A DNA stretch of 31,693 bases. Source: a virus. A model generated the notes under the pieces. The model was not told the origin of the DNA. It was given only the letters and a program-made list of their open reading frames with translations, and searched no databases. Numbering within the stretch: the first letter of the stretch is position 1; each line of letters begins with the position of its first letter. The stretch spans positions 1-31,693 of the IMG/VR virus record IMGVR_UViG_3300027859_000054; one strand, 5' to 3'. The position numbers were made by a program, and so were the translations under genes. Shown here one piece after another: positions 18,157 through 28,900 of this stretch.

Positions 18157-18810
18157 ATGGCACAAGGATTAAAAAAATCATCACCTGTAAAAATGGCAGG
18201 AGCACTAATATCTCAAGGAGTCGGTGGACTCATGGGTGTAGCTGGTGGTATAATAGGCTCAGGTAAAAGAAAAAAAGAACAAAGAGCTGCTCAAAGAGAA
18301 ATGGAAGCCAACAAAGCTAGATACACAAACCTAGACACATCTAATTTAGCCGCCAACCTGGATAACGCTTATGAAGATCTTACAGTTAACACGCAGGCGG
18401 CGGATTTTGCAAGAGAACAGTCTCAACAAAGCCAAGCTAATATAATGAACAACATGGGTGGAGCTGCTGGTGGATCTGGTATTGCTGCAATGGCACAAGC
18501 GTTGGCTGGCTCTGCTAATCAACAAGCGCAACAAGCAGCTGTAAGTATAGGTCAACAAGAAAGAGCAAATCAGCTGAAAGCTGCTGGTGGAAGAATGAGT
18601 GTACAAAATGCAGAAATACAAGGTGCTCAAAACGCTAGAGCAGCAGAAAAAGATAAAGTAGAAACACTGTTAGGTATGTCACAGCAGAGATTAGGTGCCG
18701 CTAACGCAGCGAGAGATGCTGCTACAGCTAGTATAATGGGTGGAGTTGGTCAAATGGCTGGGGCTGTTGGTGGTCACATTGATAGTTTACCAGAAAAAGG
18801 CTCTCTTTAA
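18157..18810 (+). CDS. Probable internal virion protein, T7 gp14-like in character
   Basis: A 217-aa protein with a hydrophobic Gly/Ala segment near the N-terminus (MAGALISQGVGGLMGVAGGI, about residues 11-30), a Lys/Arg-Gln/Glu stretch, then a long Ala/Gln/Asn-rich helical middle. A second Gly/Ala/Met hydrophobic segment lies near the C-terminus (ASIMGGVGQMAGAVGG). T7 gp14 (about 196 aa) has a comparable size, composition and gene position and is ejected into the outer membrane to form part of the DNA channel. Here the gene is likewise first in a small-medium-giant series. Sequence similarity to gp14 itself is not claimed. No lipobox or cleaved signal is present, as expected for a protein packaged inside the capsid. 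Confidence 0.55.
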   Translation: MAQGLKKSSPVKMAGALISQGVGGLMGVAGGIIGSGKRKKEQRAAQREMEANKARYTNLDTSNLAANLDNAYEDLTVNTQAADFAREQSQQSQANIMNNMGGAAGGSGIAAMAQALAGSANQQAQQAAVSIGQQERANQLKAAGGRMSVQNAEIQGAQNARAAEKDKVETLLGMSQQRLGAANAARDAATASIMGGVGQMAGAVGGHIDSLPEKGSL

Positions 18811-18820
18811 AAACAACAAC

Positions 18821-19933
18821 ATGGCAAATCAATCATTAATAAAAGGCGCGGGCATAGCCGCAGATACTTTCGCAAACGTACAAGGTGGTTACAATGCTGG
18901 TCTTCAAACCGGTTATAACACTGAGGCTGTTGCTATGGCTCTTAGACAAGCTCAATATCAAAGAAATAAAGATGAGGCTGAATTAAAAAACTACGTGAAT
19001 AGTATGGACACTATAGACGTAGCTAAAGTTGAGCCTGGTATGAGAGACGAGGTTAATAACTTTTTAATTTCAAACAGAAACAAATACGCTAGAGCAGCTA
19101 AAACAGCATCAGAATTAGACGCTGATGATCCAGATTATATAAAAGCTATATCTACAATGAATGAGATAAATAGCGCTTTCAAAGCACTCAGTGAAAATTT
19201 AGATCTTTTTAAACAAAAAAGAGAGGAGTACTACGACGATGTTAGAAACAATAGGATAAGCGAAGCATCTATAATAAATGGTAACACGGATAACTTAAAT
19301 TCTTTATTTAAAAATAATGATTTTGATATTGTTATAGAGCCTGGCGGAACTTTTCAAATAAACCATGATGGTGATTATATACCCTTTTCTGACTTTGAAA
19401 AAGATAGTGATTATAACTACCACTTAATTAACAGCGAGGGTTTTAACGCTATAATGGAATTAACCAACAAAGCACAAAACGGTGGTGTTAAAATAGAAAA
19501 CGCTTTAGAAACTAATTACAAGTACCAATTAAACGGTATGTTTAACACTATGAGCAGAGAAGACATGATGTCTATGATATACGACACTGTAATATCTGAT
19601 ACTCCATTAAACATGGTTCCTGGTAATGGCTGGGACGATTCTTATTTAGACATAGAAAATGATAAACAATTAAGAATGTGGTTAGCTAATACTTATTTAG
19701 CAGGTTTAAAAAAAGTAGCTCTTGGTTCTTATAACCAAAAAAGAGCTGAGGCAGATCAAAAAGTAAGAGACTCTTACAATAAATCTAGAGCTTCAGCAAG
19801 AGGTAGATTAAGTGTGTCTAGTGAAAAACCTTTTATAGAGCAGTACAACAGCTTGAGTGAAGCTGAAAAAATAAAGTTTAGAGAAGATCTTATTGAAAGC
19901 CAGAATCAAGTTACTTTACCAACAGAAGAATAA
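18821..19933 (+). CDS. Probable internal virion protein, T7 gp15-like in position
   Basis: A 370-aa protein. I place the start at ATG 18821, ten bases after the upstream stop, because a GTG at 18740 would extend it 27 codons into the preceding gene with an atypical hydrophobic lead. The product is largely helical: an N-terminal Gly/Ala region (KGAGIAADTFANVQGGYNAG), long charged helices (about residues 35-150), a small beta segment with DGDYIPFSDF, and a C-terminal basic helix (YNQKRAEADQKVRDSYNKSR). There are no membrane segments or enzyme motifs. It is the middle gene of the series preceding the giant protein, matching T7 gp15 in order, so a component of the ejected trans-periplasmic tube is the best guess. 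Function is inferred from context only. Confidence 0.5.
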   Translation: MANQSLIKGAGIAADTFANVQGGYNAGLQTGYNTEAVAMALRQAQYQRNKDEAELKNYVNSMDTIDVAKVEPGMRDEVNNFLISNRNKYARAAKTASELDADDPDYIKAISTMNEINSAFKALSENLDLFKQKREEYYDDVRNNRISEASIINGNTDNLNSLFKNNDFDIVIEPGGTFQINHDGDYIPFSDFEKDSDYNYHLINSEGFNAIMELTNKAQNGGVKIENALETNYKYQLNGMFNTMSREDMMSMIYDTVISDTPLNMVPGNGWDDSYLDIENDKQLRMWLANTYLAGLKKVALGSYNQKRAEADQKVRDSYNKSRASARGRLSVSSEKPFIEQYNSLSEAEKIKFREDLIESQNQVTLPTEE

Positions 19934-19944
19934 AATATAACTAT

Positions 19945-22900
19945 ATGAAGAGTGCACCATTAAAACAAGCCGCTATCGCTAGGGCTTCTTTAGAAAATCA
20001 AAAATTCTTATTCAACGGTAAATTATTTACTAGAAAAGAAATAGATAAAGCCAGAGGAAATACAGATTTTGATACTTATTTGTCAAAACACAATATAAAA
20101 CTATCATCAACACCCGAAATAACAAGTGGTGAAAATGAAGATGGACTTATAAGTAATATACTGAATAACGCAAATTTTCAGAACGATCCTGCAGATGCGG
20201 AGACCAATGTAGGATCGAACCAAAGCGATACGGTCTCAGATTTGGCAGTGTCTTTATCGGAATACAAATCTAAATTAGATACCAAAAGAGATAAAAAGCG
20301 TACTGAAGAATTTGGTGTAAAAGTAGATAATACACGTGTAAATATTCCAAAGTTTGATAAGGTGTTGTTAAAACCAGAAGACAACCCTGGAACATCTAAT
20401 TACTTAAAAGGTCTTAAAGCTTTATATACCGACCCTACTAGATTAGACTATGGTATACCTAAAGAAGAGGTTGAAGAGTTAATTTCACAAGGCGAAGATG
20501 GTATTAATAAATTATTGCAAATGAAAAACATAGATGGTGTATCTGTTGTTGATCAATACAATGATAAAGTAAAAACCATAGACGAAGTAATAAAGATAGA
20601 CAGACAGAGATACTTAGTTGATTCTAAAAAGGCTGAGATGCTAAATGATCCGCCTAATAAAGAAAAAAAGGTTGATTTTTTATTAGAACCATTTGAGCCA
20701 ACTATAAACGAAGATGGTTCGGAAAATTATGGTTTTAGAAATAATATTTTTAGTCAAGACGAAGAAGAAGGTGAGAAAAATCTTGAACAAATGTTTGAAG
20801 GAACCAACATACAAGTTGAACAAGCTAGTGTAGATGATATTCCAGAAGAGGACTATAAAAGAATGGAGTCTGAAAACCCTAACATTGGAGGTTTTGAGTT
20901 TATAAAAGTTACAATACCAGGCGCTGAAGATTCTGTTGTGTTAGAATTTAATACTGATTTTGCTGGTAATGTATTTGGTGAAAAAGCTAATAAACTTAAC
21001 TACGATATGCTTAAGGCTTATATGTTAGAAAACTCTGATTTAATATCTACAAACGCTGATGTTTTTTCAAACAGAGAGAAAAAAGCTGAAATAGCAAGAG
21101 CTATAACAAACGAAGCTACAGAGTCAAACCTAAACTACATAGAAGAAAAAAAGACAATAGGTGAAAAATATAATAGAAAAAACCTAGAAGACGCTAATTC
21201 AGAAACATCAAAACTTTTTTCAGGCACTACGGTAGCTATGCCCACTAACGCTTTAGACGGTATGGACGTACAAGGTGAAAAAGAAATGTTTGTTAAAGGT
21301 GTTTTAAGTGATCAATACAAACAAGCATACAAAGAGCTTAGCGATTTAAGTGAGGAAGTTTTAGAAAAACAATTTAAAGTTTATGGTGTTAAAAGTGTAG
21401 AAGAGCTAGCTAAAGTTGTGGTGTTAAACCAGAATGAAGTTTCTGAAATTAACGCACTTAAAAGTAAATACACTCAAATATATATTGAAGACGCAGAGGT
21501 TTTTAGCTACGGTAGCAAAGATAAGCGTAGAGAACTTGCGGCAATATACAACGTTGGTTCTAGATTTGAAGAAGTTAAGCTAACAAAAGAACAACAAGAA
21601 ATTGAGCTAAAGCAGGATATAATATTAGATACCACTAAAAACAACGCTGAGATTGGTAAAATAATAAAACAAGTAGTTGATCAAAAAGGTATAATAACAC
21701 CAGAGCAAGAAGAAACACTAACAAAAGCTTTAAACAATATGGGGATTCTTATAAATCCTCTTGAAAACACTGTAAGAACTCAAACAAACATAGACGAGAA
21801 CGGTGTTGAGACAACTGAGATATATAACGAGGCTATTCTTAAAAATCTACAAGCGCTTTACGATAATGTTTACATAACCAACGAAGCAAACTATAAGCTT
21901 TTTAATGATTTAAACGAAGAGAGTCAAGATATTGCAGACAAGCAAGGTGATTTGTCTATAGCTATGAACACTGCTTCAAGAAATTATGATAGAAGCGAAA
22001 AGTATATATCTAACGTAACGCTTGGAACAACTGATATTTTTATGGGTATTGGTAATTTAGGTTATAATATTATAATGCTTGGGACTCAAATGGATGAAGA
22101 CAGTGTTTTTCAATCATACTACGAAGGTTCTAATAGAATTAGAAACTCTTATGTTAGAGATATAGATTTTAGCTCTAAAGAAGGTGGCGCATTTAGTCCA
22201 TCAAAAGGTTATCTTGGGCTTGGTAATTTTGGTGCTTTTTTAATGCAAGAAGCAACAAATCAATTACCTATATTAGCAGCTATGGTGGCGAGTGGTGGTT
22301 ACGCAGCGGTAGTTGTTGGAGCCTCTTCAACAGGTCAGAAGCAAATGGATATGACATATCAAATAATGAATGGTATGGAAGATTATAGTCATGCTAACAT
22401 GTGGTTTACAAGTTTAGGTTATGGTATTGCTGAAGGCGGTTTTGCTCATCTTACAACAGTACCTATACTTAATAGAGCTAAGAAAACTCTTTTAAGAGGA
22501 AATAAACTTAAAGGGTTTCAAGCTATGGAAACTGGTCAAAAGCAATGGCTTAAAGAAAACTCTAAAGGAACTGTTACAGATATACTGCTAGAGCCATTAG
22601 GCGAAATAGGTACTGTTGGTGCTCAAAATATGTTTGACGGCAACGATATAACTATGGGTATGGACCACGCTGGGTTTAGTGGTTTAGGTTTTGGTATATT
22701 GTTTAGTGGAATACCTTTTCTTCGTGGAGCATATAACTCTAAGTTTTCATCATATGAAAATCAAAGCGAAATGAGAACCTTAAGAGGTGAAATAGATGCT
22801 ATGAGTAGTAAGCTTGACATGTTAAGAAAAACAGGTGGTAGTTTTCTAACTAGAGACCAGTTAATTGAAAATATAAAAATAAAACAAGATAAGCTTAATA

Positions 22901-25900
22901 GCTTAATTGAAAGTGATACTCAGTTAATAGAAAACACTTTAGGTGCAGAAGCTATAGGAATGACTATAGAAACTAGAAACAAGCAGTTAGAGCTACAGAA
23001 CAAAATAAACGCAGTAAACGCAAACACTGATCTTGACCAAGCCACAAAAATAAAATTAATAAAAGAATACGCTGCAGAGTTTGACAGACGAAATGCTATT
23101 TTAGATACGGCGTTGTCTAACGATAATAAGAAAAAGCTTAGAACAGAGTTTGAATTATTAAACGATGCAGACACAGATAGATATAATGATTACTTAACAA
23201 AAGCAGAACAAGAGTTAAATAGCTTAGATCCTAACAAAGATTACTCTGCTGATAAAATAAGAAATAAAGGCTACGAGCTTTTTATGAGAGACAAGTTTGA
23301 AGAGAGTGATTCTCAAGCTGGTGCAGAGGGTGTTGAAATAGAGATGTTTGAAACTGTTGATGAGGCTGTTGTCCATGTACAGGGTTTAATAGAAAATGGA
23401 ACGGTATCAGAAGCAGATGGAGAATTAATGATACAAGGTTTCAAACAAGGTAACGATGGCGCAGCTGTTAAAGGTACTGACGTAACTATTTCTATAATGG
23501 AAAATAGACTGAAAAATGAACAACAGTATGTAAAACACCATGAAATAGGTCATCAAGTATTTTGGAAGATATTTAATGGAGAGATTGGTTTTGAAGATGT
23601 TTCTAGTCAACTGCTAGAGTCTATGAGTAACATTGACAATAAGGTTTACCAAGACTTTATAAACGATCAACGTATATATGACAACAATGGAAATGTAGAT
23701 TCTAAAGAAGTTATATCTGTTTTTCTTGAATACATTGCTGCTGATAGATTTGGAACTAAAAAATCTAAAGGATTAGCTGGGTTGTTTGGTGTGCTTACTG
23801 AAGTTAAACTTAAAGATAAATACAAGTTTGACTTTAAAGGTGCTGATGATTATTTTTCTTTCGCTGTTGAATTAGGTAAGAAAATAAATAATGGTACACT
23901 TACAAAAGAAGATATATCTGATGCTAGTCAATCTCAAGTTGTAATAGACGCTAAGTCAAACGATATAATCAACAACAGTAGGCAAGCTCCTTCAAACATA
24001 GCAAACAGTGCTAGCACTAACTTAGAAGGTATGTTAAATGACTATGTTTCTGGTCGTATGAACAATGATAGATCTAAAAAAGGTTTACCTAAGCTACCGC
24101 CTGACTATACACCTAAGCCTGAAAAGAAAAGAGAAAAAATTAGAGGTTTTGTAAACGACATGCTTAGGTATGATGTTAACGGTAATTTTGTTAACAATAT
24201 TATGGACTCAAAATTAGTTACCGAGTCAGACGCTATGGGTCCTTATATAACCACTATTTCTAATAGAATATGGAACGGTTTAGATCCTATGAATAGAGAG
24301 GGTCAAACTTTAGAAACATGGAAGGAATTAGTTGCGATGGAGCTATCTACCATGATACAACAAGAGTATTTAAAACCAAACAAGGATGGCGTTACTAAAT
24401 ATCAAGATTTAGATAAGTTTGTAAGAAACAGAGGTTATTTTAGAGTTTTCTCTTTAGCAGAAGAAACATTTAAACAAACCCCGGCAAGCTTAGGATTAGA
24501 GACTGTTGCAGATGTTACTAACGAAAACAATGAAACACAAGCAGAAGAAGTTAGTGTTGTACCAGGAAGAAAAAACTTTGGAGATAAAGTAAAGTTTATA
24601 AGTGATGGCAAAGCAATTACAATACCTAATATATTAATAGACAGAATAAAAGACAATATAGTCAAAACATTTAGATTAGGTAACTTTAAAAACAAAGTAG
24701 GGACAAATAAGTTTAGAACTGAGTTAGCAAAAAAATACTCAAACAGTATAGGTTTGATTTTTAGAAAACTAATGCAGCGTGGTGAAAACTTTAACAATGA
24801 TGTTAAATTAAGTCGAGAACAAGTTAGAGGTAATATCAGCGAGTTTTTATCTGCTAACTTTGACAATGTTTATGATCTACCTGTTGATGTTCTAACTAAA
24901 AAATATCCTTTCTTAACTCAGTCTACAGGTGTTAGAATGAACGCTGAACAAATAAGAAATCATAACGATGCTGTAGACAAAGGTTTAATTGTAGCTAAAA
25001 AAATTACTGATATAAAATCTGGACCTTTTATATTTGAAAAAGTAAAAGATAAGAAAAAAGCTAAAATTGATTTTTTAAATTACTTCGAAGGTAATAACGT
25101 AGCACCTAACACAAGAGGCGCAAGACAATTATCACTAGCTGATACTTTTGCTCAAGAAGCTGGTTTTGATGTTCAAGCGGAAGTCTTAATGGAGGCTGGT
25201 TTTAAAACAGAAGCGTTCATACAAGATCTTAGTAAAAATGTAGGTAGAGTAGCTTTTAGCGCGGTAAATAAATTAACTGTTGATAAGCAAAAGGTTTTTT
25301 ACGCTAGCATACCTGGTGTAGCCTCACAATTAAACCCTAGCTCTACAAACTGGGGTAGTGAAGATAGTGTGTTAAACACGTTTAAGTCTTTACTTTCTGC
25401 AAACCTACCTGATAGCTTTACAAAAAAAGAAATTAACGCTATTGCTAAAGACCTAACTAGTTATGCCAAGAGGTTTGATTTAGTTGATCCTTTAGTTAAA
25501 AACGACACAGGAGCTTTAACAATGTTTTTAGAAACGATGACTTCTGAAGGTCAAGTTAACCAAGCTTTAAAAGAGTATTTAGGTTTAAAAGATAATATAT
25601 CAGAAGGTTTTAACTCTAAAGAAAGAATAGAAAGACACAGAGCTTTACCGTTAGATTACATAAAACAATTTGAACCTGGAACTCCTGAGTTTGAGCAAGC
25701 TGTTATAGACATAGTTATAAACGGCCCTATGTACAAAGGCGCCACGTTAATCGGTAACGGTAAGTTTACAATAGAAGACGGTAATGTAGTAGAAAACAAA
25801 GAAGCATCTAGAAAAGGAACACATAGATACCAAGTGTTTTTAAACACTTCAGATTTTTACAATCACTTAAATACCATACCAGGTGTTGATATAGATATAA

Positions 25901-28900
25901 AACTAACGCGTCAAAAAAAGTTACCTTGGCTAAAAATAAATGGTAAAGAAATATCCACTAATGATGTAACTTTAATACCTGAAACCAGCAAATCAGGCTT
26001 GAGCGATAGGGACTTTGAAGGTAGATTAGAACAAGCTAAAAATGCTAGAAGATTTGTAAAAAACATGATGGAAATGGTTGTCGACGGAGATTACGACAAT
26101 ATGGATCTTGCTATGTTGATGAAGCAGATGGATTCTCAAATGACAGCGCCTTTAAAAAGAGCCGCTAACTTAGAGTACGTTGTAGAAGGATTAAAAGCAG
26201 CGGACGCTAGGTATGAGCATATGATGCCTACTAACTACGTCTTAATGAACTTAGTAGACTACTATAAAAATAATAGATCAGAAGCTGGTAATTTATCAGA
26301 TAAACTATTTGAAGAATACAAAGTAGCTATTATACCAAAAAATATGGACAACTTTTTAACTAAAGTAGGTTTACAGTCTAAAATGAACCTAGGTTATAAA
26401 GTTGGAGATCCTGTTTGGAAAAGATATTATAACATTAGAACATGGGGTAATCCAAACTTTGTTGCAATAAAAAGTATTAATCCGGATGCTAACGGAGAAA
26501 TTATAGGTGAAGCTTGGGAGACTGCTGGTAAAGCTGTCAACAAACCTGAGTTGTTTAAAAAATTACAACAGCTAAGAGCAGAGACAAAAGCTATATCATT
26601 AGCTAGTACTGTTGCTTTTTCTAAAAAACCTAAAGGTATAAGTGTTTGGGATTTTGATGATACACTTGCTCAGACTAAATCTAACGTGCTTTATACGCTG
26701 CCAGACGGCACTAAAGGTAAAATAGATGCTACACAGTTTGCGTTACAATCTGCTGACTTAGAAGCTATAGGTGCTAAATTTGATTTTAGCGAGTTTAGTA
26801 AGGTTATGAAGGGTAAAAGAGGCCCTATGTTTGACAAGGCTGTTAAACGTAATAATAAATTTGGTAATGAAAATGTATTTATACTTACCGCTAGACCACA
26901 GAACGCCGCGCCTGCTATACACACTTTTTTAAAAGGTATAGGCTTAGACATACGTTTAGATAATATTGTGGGCTTAGAAGACGGTACGGCTAAAGCAAAA
27001 GCTGACTGGATGATAACTAAAATAGCTGATGGCTACAATGATTTTTATTTTGCAGACGACGCTATTAAAAACGTTAAGGCTGTAAAAGAAGTATACGATA
27101 GTTTCGATGTTAAAGGTAAAGTTCAGCAAGCCAAAGTAGCTTTTAGTCAAAGTCTAAGCGACGACTTTAATAAAATGATAGAGCGTCAAAAAGGTGTAGA
27201 CGCTAACAAAAGGTTTTCTGAAGTAGTAGCAAGAAGAAGAGGCAAGAAAAGTGGTAGATTTAAATTCTTTGTTCCACCATCAGCTGAAGACTTTAGAGGA
27301 TTAACGCAATATATTTTTGCTGGTAAAGGTAAACAAGGTGAAGCAGATCAAAAGTTTTTTGAAGATTCTTTAATGACACCATATTTTAAAGGTGTAGCAG
27401 CAATAGAGTCAGCTAGACAAGCAATTAAAAGAGATACTAAGGCTTTGTTAAAAATGTATAAGCCAGTTGTTAAAAAACTAGGTAAATTAATACCAGATGG
27501 TGATTTTACTTTTGACTCTGCTATAAGAGTTTATTTATGGACCGAGGCTGGTGTTGAAATACCTGGTATATCTAAAAGAGATCAGAAAAAATTACACAAC
27601 TTAGTTAAAAATGATTCTGATTTATCTGGTTATGCCGATGGATTACTATCTGTTTCAAAAGCAGAGACATGGCCAGAACCTGGTCAATACTGGGACACTC
27701 AAACAACATTGAGTGATTTACAAAACTTAACAGATAAAGTAAATAGAAAAGAATACTTATCAGAATTTATAGAGAACGTTGATATTATATTTAGTAAAGA
27801 GAATTTATTTAAAATAGAGGCTTTATATGGTAAATCTACTAGAAGCGCTATAGAAGATTCTATATACGCTATGAAAACTGGTAGTAATAGAACAAGAGGA
27901 GGTAACAGTATAAATAACGCTTGGTTAAATTGGATAAACAACTCTGTAGGTACTATAATGTTTTTTAACAGAAGATCTGCTTTATTACAAACAATATCTT
28001 CTACAAACTTTATAAACTGGGGTGACAACAATATATTAAAAGCCGGTTTAGCATTTGCTAATCAAAAACAGTATTGGAAAGACTTTGCAATGATTTTTAA
28101 CTCTGACAAACTAAAGCAAAGACGTAGTGGATTAAAATCAGATGTTCAAGAAGCTGAAATAGCTAATGCTGCTAAAAACACGCAGGATAAAGCAAATGCT
28201 GTTATATCTTATTTACTTAAAATAGGTTTTACACCTACACAGATAGCAGATAGTTTTGCTATTGCTGCTGGTGGTGCTTCGTTTTATAGAAACAGGGTAA
28301 ATACTTATATAAAAAAAGGAATGTCTAAAGCAGAAGCTGAGGCCGCTGCTTTTCAAGATTTTAGTAAGGTTTCAGATGAAGCACAGCAGTCTGGTGATCC
28401 AGCTTTAGTTTCTCAACAACAAAGAAGTACGGCTGGTAGATTAATACTAGCGTTTCAAAATACACCTATGCAGTATACTAGATTAATGAAAAAAGCTGGT
28501 CAAGATATTATAAACGGTAGAGGTGATTTTAAGACAAACTTTAGTAAAATAATATATTACGGGGCTGTACAAAACTTAATATTTAACGCTCTTCAAAATG
28601 CTCTATTTGCTTTAATACCTGGGTTTGATGATGATGAAATTGAAGATGAAAAGTTAGAATTAAATCAATCTCAAAAACAAGCTAGGATATTAAACGGTAT
28701 GATGGACTCTATAATTAGAGGTAGTGGTATATATGGAGCTGTTGCTACAACTATAAAGAATACTTATTTAAAGTATTTACAGCAAGAGAAAAAAGGTTAT
28801 AATGCTGACCACGCTTACACTTTAATAGAAGCTGCAAATATATCACCACCTATTGGATCTAAGTTTAGAAAAATATATAGCGCGATACAAACTAAAAAAT

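Noticed and set aside
18740-18820. A GTG start that would extend the 370-aa protein upstream, or a frameshift fusion with the preceding gene
   Set aside because: It overlaps the end of the upstream gene in another frame. ATG 18821 has the usual short spacer and A-rich context, and no slippery heptamer with a downstream structure was evident.
24435-24866. A 143-codon reverse-strand reading frame opposite the giant gene
   Set aside because: Its Leu/Ser/Phe-rich sequence mirrors the Lys/Asn/Glu-rich forward frame, it has no start context like the real genes, and it would be embedded in an uninterrupted 9.5-kb gene.
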